A stretch of 64,000 nucleotides of DNA from Cryptomeria japonica (taxonomy: Eukaryota > Streptophyta > Pinopsida > Cupressales > Cupressaceae): positions 718,165,867 to 718,229,866 of the forward strand of contig NC_081413.1 in NCBI RefSeq assembly GCF_030272615.1. The letters run 5' to 3'. Within the stretch, counting starts at the first letter, position 1; each line of letters begins with the position of its first letter. A program made the position numbers and the translations under genes. Shown piece after piece: positions 34,334 through 44,862 of the stretch. The notes beneath the pieces were generated by a model, which had not been told where the DNA came from, did no database searches, and saw only the letters and a program-made list of their open reading frames with translations.

Positions 34334-34821
34334 ACTAAAATAATATAAACAAAATTGGGTAATTTGATAATAATACTATTTAAGGAAAATATATATATTT
34401 TAATTATATATATATTAAAGAGTTCCATAATTAATTATTTAAATTAATGTTATTTTAGTTTAAACATTTATTAATAATGTTGCTTAATGGCAAGTGGTAG
34501 GTCTATTATTTTACTAGTGGTTTAATTTTCTTTTAAATATGTTTTCTTACAAACATAAGGTTATATAAAAAAAAGGGGGGTCTTAGATTTTTCTATTAAT
34601 TTGGAGTTTAACCTAAATATAGATTTTGAGATTAAACTTATGAGACAGATTCCATATTGAGTTTAATTGACCACTTAGATGATTTGGTTTAAAACACTTT
34701 AATTAACGTTAAAATAAAACATAGACTTTTATAAACTAAGTGTCGGAACTAATTTAATTAGTTCCTAAAATAAATTATTGGCTATTGAAGATTAATTTTA
34801 TCTGCGTCAATTAATTGATTT
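30878..34821 (+). repeat. Ty3/gypsy 3' LTR, first piece
   Basis: Full LTR start TGTGACGCCC; matches 21813 onward. Interrupted after GATTT (34817-34821) by a nested copia element and resumed at 40075. It has a ~40-base internal duplication near 32050-32120 (GTGAAAGAAAGATGGATTTG twice) absent from the 5' LTR, and its own CCACTGTGG cluster at 33815-34115. Confidence 0.92.
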
Positions 34822-35312
34822 TGTTGGATTTTGCCAAGATCAAGAAGTCATTGAAATGTACATGAAAGAGACATAATATGGGATAAGAATAAACTGTATT
34901 CTCATCAATAGAAAATGATCAATAATAATTGTTCAATAGTTACATACAATGTAGATGAGCCTGCTTATATAGGCAAGGCTAGGGATATGTATGAGCACAC
35001 AAACATGACATGTGGCTCAATAAGAAACAAGGGTAGGTAGGAAATAGGTGTGGGTAGGTAGGAGAAATAATACAATATTCCACATGAGGTGGATCACCCA
35101 CCGAAGGTGGAATTATCACTCCACAATAAGTGGATATGATAGTGTAATAACAAGATCAACACCATAAGAGGTGGAATTTCTCCTACACACACTATCCCAA
35201 TGTGGCACAAACACCCAAGTGTCTCATATCCAAACTACTATGAAATGCATTATCCTAAGTAAACTTAAGTAAGTGTAATAATATCCATGATGAATAATTA
35301 TTTACACCAACA
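34822..35312 (-). repeat. 3' LTR of the young copia element
   Basis: TGTTGG...CCAACA ends. Preceded on the - strand by the polypurine tract AAGGGGGGG (35313-35321). It contains a possible TATA-type word (GCTTATATAGGC, shown on the + strand) near 34972. Confidence 0.95.
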
Positions 35313-35534
35313 CCCCCCCTTAAGTGCAACTTAGGGGAATGCACTTAAGTCTACAATGCAACTAAGCAATGCAAGATGGGTCCCGGCTACGAGGCCATGT
35401 TAGGTACCCATGAACAAATGCAAATGCATGCAAACCAATGCAATGAAATCTCTCACAAAGTGGGGAAAGAGAGAAAAACCCAATGGGAAAAAACCCTCCC
35501 CCAAAAAGAGAGATGAAAGCTATACAAGAAACTC

Positions 35535-37814
35535 TCAAAGAAGTATGTGAGGAACAAAACCCCATGTGAGGAAAAGGTCCCCCCCATACGAGAGAAGAAG
35601 AGAAGTCAAACTGTGATCATCCCTCAATGAAGAATCTGCACCAATGATAGAAGCTCGATGTATGAAGAAACTGCTCCACGAACGTCGAACAACATTCCTC
35701 CCCTTAGGAAGAAACAAAACCAAAGGTGTATCCATGAAGTCTCCCCAATCATGAAGGGAAGATGTATGAAGAAAACTCATGATGAAAGGAATCTCTGAAA
35801 ACTGCTCAAGTGTCCCCATGTCAATGCTGAAAGATACCCCTTCCAAAGATGGTAAACTGTGCCATACTGCTGAAAAAGGAACTCCAACATCTAGTGAAGA
35901 TGGATGTAGAACAATGTCCAAAGACTCATGTGTCTCCTCAAAGAATAAAGAGACCTCCTCCAACTGCTGTACATAAGTATCCACAATCATGTCAACCTCG
36001 AAAGAATGATCATGTAGAGAATGAACAAGAGGGTCAGAGTGTGCCCTCGCAACAATCGAAGAAGGATCATCTTCATCAAAGAGAAGATGTATGTCATCAA
36101 TGATGTCTCCCAAATCTGCAATGTAGGTTTCCACAAACAAACCTGCAATATCTGTCATGTAATCATCCCATGAATCTGAAGCTGGAAGACAATGTATATC
36201 CTGCTGCACTGAATCACATGTAGGCAAAACTGTCGCACTATCTGCATCATCAGGTGCAATAGGTGATGTGATATCAATATGAGAAGATGAAATACAAGAC
36301 TCAAGAACTGGGTTACATGTGAGAATCCCCAAATTCAAGTGTCCAAAGTTCTCAAAATCTGAATCATCACAATAAGTGTGATCATCATGTGTAGAATCAT
36401 CAAATGTGAAATCATCATCATCAACAAAATCTGAAAAGGAGTATAACCGAGATGCATGATCAACCACCCCAGTCGCAATGATAGCTCTAGTCTCCATGTC
36501 TCTAATAAAAACTGAGTCAGGTGTGAATTCCACAACTCTCTTAGTTGCGCCATGTGTGATTTGATAGATAGAAAGGAGATTGTTTGTCAAGTGGGGTACA
36601 CACAACACATCATTGAAGGAGTTATCCCCAATGTCAATAGATCCTTTCCCAATCACATCCATGTATGTATGATTGCCCATCAAAATCTGTGGCATGGTGC
36701 AAGGCTCAAATGTAGAGAACATAGATTGTGAAGATGCCATATGATGAGAAGCCCCTGAATCTAGAAGCCATCTCTCTGAAGTATGATTTGTTGTAGCACA
36801 TAGAGCTTGTCCTTTTCTTGTTCCAAAAGAGTGAGTCTTTCCACTTGTAGAAGCCATGAATGCTTGCCCTTTTCCTTTTGAATGTGAGGAAGTGGAAGTT
36901 GATGAATCATCCTTCTTGTAGACTTTAGGCAAATCAATGTTATGCTTTTTGATGATATGTGTAAGTTCATCAATCTTCTTAGTATGGCAACGATGTTCCT
37001 CATGACCAATCTTTTTACAATAAGCACAAGTAGGTCTCTCTCTCTTTGGTGAATTATCTTTCTTGGAAGAAGATGAATCTCCTTGTTGTGGAGAAGATGA
37101 TGCTTTATCCTTAGGCTTTGATTGCCATTTCTTCTTGTTTGAGTTGTCCTTTCCTTGATTTCCTTTGTTTCCTTGATTTGCCACTAATGCTTGAGACTTA
37201 GAAGAAGCCTTAAGAATGCCCATGCTTATCAACTTAGTTTGTTCCATCATCAACATTTCATTGAAAGCATCAAATGTAGGCATTTTGTAGCTTGAACCCA
37301 TTGTCATCCTATGAGTTTGGAAACTAGAAACAAATGCTGCATATTCTTGTGGAAGCTTCCCTATCAAGTTGAATATCAATTGAGTATCCTTCTTATCAAT
37401 GCCACAATCTTTGAGTTGTGCCCTCAACTCATTTGCCTTAGTGACATAATCTTGTATAGTATCAAAGTTCTTGGGATCTAACATGGTGAGATCACTATCA
37501 ATTTGATATCCCCTAATCTCATCAACTTGACCATACAAGTCTTGAAACTTTTGCCAAGCATCCTTGATTAGAGTACATTTCTCAATATGAAAAATGAGAT
37601 CCTTTGATACATACTTTCTTAAGGTACCAATTGCCATGATATTTTTAGTGAGCCAATCTAAGTGACCAACTGGATCAGCCTTAGGATCAGCTGGAGCAAC
37701 AATAGTTCCATCAATGTAATGAGTGAGTCCTTTTTCCATAAGTTTACTCCATGCATCAATTTTCCAAGTAGCATAATTATGTGGAGTTAAGAGAGGAAAC
37801 TTAGAAGAACCCAT
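35535..37814 (-). CDS. gag: copia gag-protease protein with unique acidic C-terminal region
   Basis: ATG at 37814 (MGSSKFPLLTPHNYATWKID) is the natural gag start; the frame is open 16 codons further upstream but without an ATG. 759 residues, no stop. Order (numbering from this ATG): copia gag domain ~1-220; Lys/Ser-rich linker; CCHC knuckle CAYCKKIGHEEHRC ~263-276; protease LLDSGASHHM ~350-359 and a LCVPHLTNNLLS block ~405; then SRLYSFSDF, where pre-integrase should begin. From there ~300 residues are an Asp-rich, Ser/His-rich region (FVDDDDFTFDD and similar) unlike integrase or RT. The particle protein and its protease therefore seem intact while pol is replaced. It could supply gag for itself or be packaged by a relative. 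Antisense ORFs here are shadows. Confidence 0.9.
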   Translation of the reverse strand: MGSSKFPLLTPHNYATWKIDAWSKLMEKGLTHYIDGTIVAPADPKADPVGHLDWLTKNIMAIGTLRKYVSKDLIFHIEKCTLIKDAWQKFQDLYGQVDEIRGYQIDSDLTMLDPKNFDTIQDYVTKANELRAQLKDCGIDKKDTQLIFNLIGKLPQEYAAFVSSFQTHRMTMGSSYKMPTFDAFNEMLMMEQTKLISMGILKASSKSQALVANQGNKGNQGKDNSNKKKWQSKPKDKASSSPQQGDSSSSKKDNSPKRERPTCAYCKKIGHEEHRCHTKKIDELTHIIKKHNIDLPKVYKKDDSSTSTSSHSKGKGQAFMASTSGKTHSFGTRKGQALCATTNHTSERWLLDSGASHHMASSQSMFSTFEPCTMPQILMGNHTYMDVIGKGSIDIGDNSFNDVLCVPHLTNNLLSIYQITHGATKRVVEFTPDSVFIRDMETRAIIATGVVDHASRLYSFSDFVDDDDFTFDDSTHDDHTYCDDSDFENFGHLNLGILTCNPVLESCISSSHIDITSPIAPDDADSATVLPTCDSVQQDIHCLPASDSWDDYMTDIAGLFVETYIADLGDIIDDIHLLFDEDDPSSIVARAHSDPLVHSLHDHSFEVDMIVDTYVQQLEEVSLFFEETHESLDIVLHPSSLDVGVPFSAVWHSLPSLEGVSFSIDMGTLEQFSEIPFIMSFLHTSSLHDWGDFMDTPLVLFLPKGRNVVRRSWSSFFIHRASIIGADSSLRDDHSLTSLLLSYGGDLFLTWGFVPHILL

Positions 37815-37862
37815 AGCAGCAAAAAAGGAAAGAACACAAGAGCACAAAAGCACAAGAGACAC

Positions 37863-38530
37863 CCCCCAAATTCAATCAATCAAAGTACCCCCCCAAAAGT
37901 GATGATTTTGGCACTTTATACTTAGTGCGGTTACAATGAGTCACTTGCAAAACAAGGCAAAGTGGACTTATGATGCAAATTTTACAACTTCTCAAATGAG
38001 ATACAAGAGACTTCAATCAATAGTGCAATGAATCTAACTGAGATTCAAGCAAATATACAAGTACCAAGAGAGCCAAAAATGGCCTAGATCTGAAAGTACA
38101 ATTTATACTTACAATGACATCAATCTGATAGCATCATGTGAAAGTAGATGAAAAAATACGCACTTTCAAAAAAAATGGCACCTAAAAAGGAGGTCGGATG
38201 ACCCCAAACGAAGCCTCTGAAGTTGCAAAAACTGGGATTACTCAGGGACAGTCACAAAAAACTGCATTTTCTGAAAAATCCGTGCATCAAAATCAAAAAA
38301 TTCTTTCACCACTGCGGAGAGCACGAAATTCTAGCCCATTTCAAAAAAAATTGCACTCAAAAAGGAGCAAAAATGAGCAAGTTATGGCCATTTGAAGTTG
38401 AACTGCAAAATCAAAAATGCAAATGAGAGGGGGTCAAAAAATTTCCAAACCCTGCTGATGTGGCGCTGACGTCAGCAAAAAACTGGGTTAAATTTGACGG
38501 CCGTATGACCGTCACCAAAACTTCGCTGCC
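37863..38530 (-). other. leader of the young copia element, proximal part
   Basis: Noncoding, A-rich on the + strand, between the gag start and the GC-rich block. Short open frames (38198-38426) have no recognisable content. Confidence 0.5.
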
Positions 38531-38539
38531 TAGCTGACT

Positions 38540-38660
38540 GGGCGTCCGTACTGTACGGATGGATGACGTGGCAAATCGAGCTGGTGTTCCGTACTGTACG
38601 GAAATGATGATGTGGCAGGGCTGATGTGGCAGTACGGATGATGCGTGGCAGTACGGAAAT
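38540..38660. repeat. CCGTACTGTACGG short repeats
   Basis: The near-palindrome CCGTACTGTACGG occurs at 38546 and 38609. Partial copies CAGTACGGA occur near 38630 and 38650, alternating with GATGACGTGGCA/GATGTGGCAG words. Confidence 0.8.
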
Positions 38661-38689
38661 ATGCTGACTGTATCAGGGTTTATGTGTCT

Positions 38690-39185
38690 GTTTGTCCTCC
38701 ACGTGGTGGAGGAGCTGGCTCGGTTGCAGGGACGAGGCGGCGGGAGCAGCGCTGGAGAGGAGGTTGCGGACGGGCGCAGGTGCTGGAGTCCGAGCTGTCT
38801 TCAACGCAGTGCTGGGCGGTCTTCGGCGGAGCGAGGCGCCGAGGAGGCGCTGCAGCAGAGAGTGGAACGGGAGCGGAGCCCGAAGCAGAGAAGCTGCAAG
38901 CGCAGGAGGCGAGGATGCGGGAGGTGCCGGGGGTCGCCCGCGGAAAGAGCCGACGCGCAGCCGGGAGGAGGCGGACACCGCTGGGTGCTGGGCGCGGAGA
39001 GGTGGCGGTGTAGCGTCGTCAGGGAGCGTGGGTGACGAGATCGAGGACCGGGGAGCGGACGGGCACCGCAGACGAGGCGCCAACAAGTACGGATTCAGCA
39101 GAGGATGCGATGGCAGGTACGTTCTGCTCTGCACTCGGTACACCTGCAACCTGCGCAGGTAGGTACGGAGCACGGGGGGGGGGTC
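38690..39185 (-). other. GC-rich, CpG-dense block in the copia leader
   Basis: About 500 bases of strongly GC-rich sequence in an otherwise AT-rich element. It is open in several frames on both strands only because stop codons are AT-rich. None of these frames resembles a known protein. It is bordered by a G run (39174-39182) and a T-rich stretch (39200-39340). CpG remains abundant, which is odd in a silenced plant repeat and fits a recent insertion. Origin unknown: captured host 5' region or element-specific leader. Confidence 0.6.
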
Positions 39186-39565
39186 TGCGGACCCCCCAAA
39201 AAATCTTTTTTTTTGATTTCTTTTCAAATTTTTTCGAATTTTTCCAATTTTTTGATTGTTTTTTCAAATTTTTTTTTCAATTTTTTTTATTTTTTCGATT
39301 TTTCAAACAATTTTTCAGAATAAAAATTTTTTTTTTTTTTGAAAAATATATAGGAATATTCGAAAAATCCGTACGATAAGCAAAATTGGGGAAAAAATTT
39401 TTCCTCACCAAAATAGGCCAACTTTATAACCAAAATTCATGGAAACGGCCTTCCGGACGCAATGGAGAGGTCGGATCTAGTCTAGGACGCCTCCAAATGA
39501 TGATGCTCCTCAGATCTGCCTTTTAACGTCGCAATAATGCCTCTTCAAGACGAATCAATGAGACT

Positions 39566-39583
39566 CCAATAGCTCTGATACCA
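39566..39583 (-). other. primer binding site of the young copia element
   Basis: On the - strand TGGTATCAGAGCTATTGG directly follows the 5' LTR. It is the standard plant copia site for initiator tRNA-Met. Confidence 0.93.
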
Positions 39584-40074
39584 TGTTGGATTTTGCCAAG
39601 ATCAAGAAGTCATTGAAATGTACATGAAAGAGACATAATATGGGATAAGAATAAACTGTATTCTCATCAATAGAAAATGATCAATAATAATTGTTCAATA
39701 GTTACATACAATGTAGATGAGCCTGCTTATATAGGCAAGGCTAGGGATATGTATGAGCACACAAACATGACATGTGGCTCAATAAGAAACAAGGGTAGGT
39801 AGGAAATAGGTGTGGGTAGGTAGGAGAAATAATACAATATTCCACATGAGGTGGATCACCCACCGAAGGTGGAATTATCACTCCACAATAAGTGGATATG
39901 ATAGTGTAATAACAAGATCAACACCATAAGAGGTGGAATTTCTCCTACACACACTATCCCAATGTGGCACAAACACCCAAGTGTCTCATATCCAAACTAC
40001 TATGAAATGCATTATCCTAAGTAAACTTAAGTAAGTGTAATAATATCCATGATGAATAATTATTTACACCAACA
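39584..40074 (-). repeat. 5' LTR of the young copia element
   Basis: 491 bp partner of 34822-35312; apparently identical in sequence. Confidence 0.95.
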
Positions 40075-40303
40075 GATTTAGTTAGTTTATTGAGTAAAGT
40101 TGATGAGATAATAAATTAAATCCTTTAGTAATTCCGCATGTTATTCTAAATTATTCTCGTCTACTTGAGTTAGTGTTTAAGTTAACTCAAACATAGTTAA
40201 GACAAGATATGTTAGAGCATTTCATATTTGCTAATTTAATGTTTTAAGTTGTGATTGAAAAAAAAAAATTATCTCGTTCTTGCCCTAAATTTTGGGCATG
40301 ACA
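40075..40303 (+). repeat. Ty3/gypsy 3' LTR, second piece
   Basis: Resumes with GATTT (the copia target duplication) and ends GGGCATGACA, as the 5' LTR does. The gypsy element therefore spans 21813-40303. Confidence 0.92.
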
Positions 40304-40342
40304 ATTGCCTAGAGCCCACTACTAAAATACAAGAAGGGATAC

Positions 40343-41449
40343 TGTATACACCTAAAACTAGTTTGAAGATAATTAATTGAATACACAATTATTTAATTAA
40401 TTCTTGTTTTCAATTAATTGAATTCACAAATAATTCGATTAATTTCCCTATTCATCTACTAGTAAATAAGTCTAAATGATTTATTTCTATAGTTCATTCA
40501 ATAATCCCCCTTTGATTAATTAATTTCAAATTAAGTAATCCTCCCCCCATTTTAATCAATTCTTCTAATTCCTAATTAAGATTAACAATTTCTTAATTTG
40601 TTGAGATTACTTGTCTTTTTTCTAATATTTGAATTTCTAAATTCAAATATGAACACATGGCTCCTAACTTCTAACCACCTAGCCTAACCACCCCCTAACC
40701 TAACCCATTCTATCTAATCCTAGGTTTTACTAACCCTATCCTATCTTGTACATCCTAACCTCTTTTATTCTAACCTTTTGTGGGTTAGATATCCCCTCCT
40801 TGAGACACATGGCACTTTTGCCACATGTCTTCTCCCGTGGACACTTGCCCTCTTATGAGCAAGTTTCCTTGACACTTGTCACCATAGAGATGACATGTGT
40901 CCCTTCCTCCAACCTCTTCTCCAACTCCCTCAATCTTATATCTTCAGATCGAATCCAGACAGTCGAATCTTGCCACCTCAGCTTTGGGCTTGGAAATCCT
41001 ATAAATACCCCTCATTTTGGAGCAATAAAGATCCCTTGCATTCATAGTTTTTGAATTGTTATTAAAGGAATTTTAATTCATATCATCTAGCATAATTGTT
41101 GATTTGGATTAATCATAGCATCTTAATCTAGTTTCCTTTTTATCAAATCATTTAGCTTGAATAAGATCATTCTAGCTAGATCATGCATACAATCGTCTTA
41201 TCCTCATACCTTTGCATAATCATGAAGTAGTTACTCAACTTTTGAGTTGTCAGGTTGGAGGTCATTGCTCTGCTGAGAGCCAACAATCCAATACTTTCAA
41301 GGTCCTCAAAAATAGAGGAAGACAAGATATCTTAAAGGAGGACTTTGGTTTGCATATTCTATTTAGTTTTCAATTTGTGCTTCCTAGTTCTTAATGTTAT
41401 CTCATCTATGTGCATGTTTAATACAATTGACCCTAATTTTAGCAACACA
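40343..41449 (+). repeat. 5' LTR of another LTR element
   Basis: TGTATACACC...AACACA, 1107 bp, followed five bases later by a primer site. The start resembles the TGTAGACACC start of the nested LTR element at 1650-21232, suggesting a related lineage. No matching 3' LTR lies in the window; the LTR at 63823 differs. Two short open frames inside (40746-41054, 41212-41394) show no domain. Confidence 0.75.
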
Positions 41450-41454
41450 TTAAT

Positions 41455-41473
41455 TGGTGCCCACCGTGGGGCC
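41455..41473 (+). other. primer binding site
   Basis: TGGTGCCCACCGTGGGGCC, one base off the TGGCGCCCACCGTGGGGC type found in many plant Ty3/gypsy elements. Confidence 0.8.
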
Positions 41474-41639
41474 TATCCCCTTTGATCTTTAACAAGTTTG
41501 CTTGCAAGAAATCTCATTGACAGGTTGATTAGCTCTTTCGGCGCATAGATTAGCTCTTTCGGGTTCCAGATTCACATTCTTGGTCTCCATTTTAGCATTT
41601 TGAAACTTCAAATGGCATTTATGGGAGATTTTTTAACTC

Positions 41640-41935
41640 TGATTTTGTGTTTTTTTGTACTTTAGCATTTTTAGTCTTTGTCTTAGCATTTTTGATCTGT
41701 TTTGCAGCATTCGTGGTCATTCTTGCAGCGTTACTGGTAAGTTTGGCAACGTTCTTAGCGAATTTTGTAGCCTTCTTGGTAATTTTGGTAGCATTCTCAA
41801 TCAGTTTGGCAGCATTTCAAGGGTTTAGAACAACGTTCTTGGTCATCATAGCAATGTTTTTGGTTAATTTGATGGCATTTTTGGTTAATTTGATAACATT
41901 CTCAGTTTTCATTGATAATTTTAATGTTGTGTTTT
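41640..41935 (+). repeat. minisatellite in the leader, ~27-30 bp unit
   Basis: About ten diverged copies of a unit like GGCAGCATTCTTGGTCATTTT. In one frame it reads as repeated AFLVxL (41647-41937), which is a translation of the repeat and not a membrane protein. Confidence 0.8.
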
Positions 41936-42814
41936 GAATTTATCAGTTTTGCATCTGGACTGTCATTTTCCCGAACCTAATTTGCAGTTTGTTGATTTTG
42001 CAGGTACCTATTTCACTATAAAAGACCGGAGTTATAGATCATTTCACTGCCAAAGAATGCAATATAAACTACTAACTTTGTTTGTAGCCACAGGATTTTG
42101 CACTTGTTTTTGATAAATTAGGCACATAGACTAATTACAATGGAAATAAACAAACATGTCTTATGTGTTTTTGATGATAGGTGAGTATGCTCTCACATTT
42201 CTTAGGTGATTAGAAAGCTAGACTCATCTTTTCATTTCAATAGTGCATATCTTTAGCGGGCCTACACTCCCAAGAAGCCCATAAGGTCGGTGAGAGGGGA
42301 GTGACCCAAGTGGGAATGACTAATGCCAATTATTCCAACCCACTTTAAAATAAACATGATTTGATGAAAATCAAGTCAACGACATTTCTCGTGAATAGCT
42401 CTCCTCCGTACCTTTGGGTATATTAAACCTTGATTTTCAAGGTTGGGAGACCTCTTAATTGATTTTATACCCCGATGCACCGAACAAATCCCTTACTAGT
42501 TCCAATTAAATTAGAAGCTACCTAGTTCATCTGCGAACATTATTAAATTCTTAGTTCAAGGAGGGGGAAGAATCTCTCCCAAAGACACTCACCATATGTC
42601 CCTCTTAAGCATATGTGCGAACTCCCCTTTTGAGACCTTATTGCTAGGCTTATAACGGGACTCCACTAGCTCTCACAAAGGCAAAAACACGGGTGCCCTT
42701 TAGGGGGTGACAAGGTTGTGTGATCTGATAGGGTACCAAGTGTGGGCTAAGAACTAATAATGAAGCCAATCTCCTTAGGATAGACTAAATGGTGTGTTTT
42801 CTATTGGAATGCAC
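41936..42814 (+). other. remaining leader of the 40343 element, no gene
   Basis: No coding or RNA signal. Ends where the - strand copia LTR begins. The gag and pol of this element are not found in the window. Confidence 0.5.
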
Positions 42815-43987
42815 TGATACCGGTAGTAAACTCAAAGGGGGGGGTGAATTAGTTTACTAACAATAACAAAAATTGATTCAATTATAAACCTAATATTTTA
42901 ATGTGGAAAACTCAGAAAGGGAAAAACCACGATGTGACACCCTACCGACAATTAGATGAATACTTTGTAGTAGTATTGTGAATAATTACAATGGGGTCTG
43001 CACATGCAGAAAGGCCAACATCCTAGAGCACACTGCTCATCACAAAGGGAAGTCTCACTGACTTACAAAACCATCAGACTACAATCCAGAAAACAATGAA
43101 CTGTGAAAGTAGCATCTACTAATACTTGATATAGTTCTGGTTAAGCATTGATGTCTACTATGCATTACAAAACCTTTCCAACCTTCACCTAAATGATATG
43201 ACATTATTCACACTTAATTCTTCCTCTGATAATGCAAACTTAACCATCCATAACCATCACATGTATATCTGAATTACATGAACAAGTCACTTATAAATAT
43301 AAATCATCAACCTTATTGACAAGGTCGGCTAAACCCTAAACCCATAAACCCATAAATACAAAAAATACATCACATGATACCACCAAACCAATATTATTAT
43401 TTACATTACATAGCATAGACCTAAGTCAAGTAACCAAACAATTATATCTGCCAGGGATTACGCTAAGACCAAGATCCAACACGATTCTCTTGCCAATAGA
43501 AACCCTCAGTGAAAGTTTAACTTGATCCAAATAGGACCACCATAATAGCACACCATCTGAAGCAAAGTTGCCAAAAGCTTAGGATATTATCAAGAAGTAC
43601 CAACAACATGAAAGAAACTAATTCCATAAACCAGACCCAAAATCCATTGAACAAGTCACCAAAACAACATACCGATAAAGCTATTCGGGAATGCTATAAG
43701 TTGATAAAGCCAAAAGCTAGCCAGGTAAAGCCAAGAACAAGCCAATAAATAGAAATACCAAAAGCAATAACCAAACCATGAAACCAATAGAGTATTGCAA
43801 GCATGTAACCATCAGAATAAGTATCCAAAACTGATTCCACAGGTTTGATCATATCGGATCAGAATCACAACCAAAACCAAAATGATCACCAAGACTAACT
43901 GGGATAGATCTAATCGGGATATTCTCCAACATGGTACAGTGTTGACATCAATGACAACACTTAACCAAATCCAACTTATAGCCAACA
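42815..43987 (-). repeat. 3' LTR of a decayed - strand copia element
   Basis: On the - strand it starts TGTTGGCTATAAG after the polypurine tract AAAGGGGGAGAT, and ends CGGTATCA at 42815. About 1.17 kb. The 5' LTR is missing: the gag side breaks off at 46884. Confidence 0.75.
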
Positions 43988-44289
43988 ATCTCCCCCTTTG
44001 TCATTGATGGCAACACTGAATGTGAAAAACATCCAAGTGCCAAGGAATGCCAACAAACTCCAAAACACCAAAAGATCTACAGTTTTCACATGAATAACTT
44101 CTCCCCCTTTGACATCAATACAAAAGGATGGATACTACACCAAGAGTATAGAAGCAAACAACTGACTACTCCCCCTGAGTAGTAGAACCATCTTCATCAA
44201 CCCAGATCAGAAAAGTATGTTTGATAAGCTCACCCCATTGATGCATCTCTACATCACTAATTCTCTTCTGGAGGGTTGGTAACCTGCAA

Positions 44290-44853
44290 CTAATCTCTAA
44301 GATATTCAAAAGTGTCTTTAGGTAATGGCTTCATTAGAATATCTACAATATGTTCCTTAGTAGGCACATAAACCAATCTGACTTCCTTTGCTTCAAACTT
44401 TTCCTTCAAGAAATTATACCTTATAGAAATGTGTTTTGATTTGGAATAAAATACCAGATTCTTTGACATATCAATAGCAAAAGTATTATCATAGTGAACA
44501 ATAATAGGCTCGGCATAACTTACCCTTATATCCTTTAACATCTATTTCAACCATAAAATTTGAGTACAATCGGTAGCAGCTGCAACATATTTTGCTTCAA
44601 TTGTAGACAATGAAGTGCATGATTGTTTCTTACTAAGCCATGAAACCAAATTCTTCCCAAGAAAGAATGCATATGATACCATAAATCCAAGCATTATTGT
44701 ACATAACACAAGGAAACCAAGGATGCACACCCCAAAGGTCTGATCCATTGCTTTTATCCAATTTTCATCCTTACTTGCTTCAATGAAAGATTCGGGTTCA
44801 GTTTGAGAAATTAAACATACCTCTTCAGCATCTAACCTTCTCCTAGTCATCAC
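44290..44853 (-). pseudogene. pol: copia RNase H with most of reverse transcriptase deleted
   Basis: Reads NWIKAMDQ (start of the RT module), then jumps to AFFLGKNLVSWLSKKQSCTS and ATDCTQILWLK of RNase H. After a stop at 44542-44544 it goes on as MLKDIRVSYAEP and KHISIRYNFLKEKFEAKEVR. The RT palm with YVDD is gone. The stop replaces Gln of the LWxKQMLKD motif (CAG to TAG). Tandem GGGGGAG tracts follow toward the LTR. Confidence 0.88.
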
Positions 44854-44862
44854 ACCTTTCCT

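Larger units (their letters stand above)
34822..40074 (-). mobile_element. young non-autonomous Ty1/copia element (gag-protease only)
   Basis: Complete element of 5253 bp flanked by the 5 bp duplication GATTT (34817-34821 and 40075-40079). LTRs 34822-35312 and 39584-40074 are each 491 bp and I saw no difference reading them against each other, so insertion is recent. Order on the - strand: 5' LTR, tRNA-Met primer site, long leader with a GC-rich block, intact gag-protease ORF, polypurine tract, 3' LTR. Integrase, reverse transcriptase and RNase H are absent, so pol must come from a relative. The layout fits the TR-GAG type of plant element. Confidence 0.93.

Noticed and set aside
35779-36103. 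+ strand ORFs opposite the copia gag-protease
   Set aside because: Antisense shadows of an intact and recognisable - strand ORF.
38645-39227. Overlapping ORFs of 82-184 codons on both strands
   Set aside because: They arise from GC-rich sequence with few stop codons; composition is Arg/Ala/Gly/Pro in every frame and nothing resembles a known protein.
41647-41937. Apparent multi-pass membrane protein of 96 codons
   Set aside because: It is the translation of a ~28 bp minisatellite rich in T.
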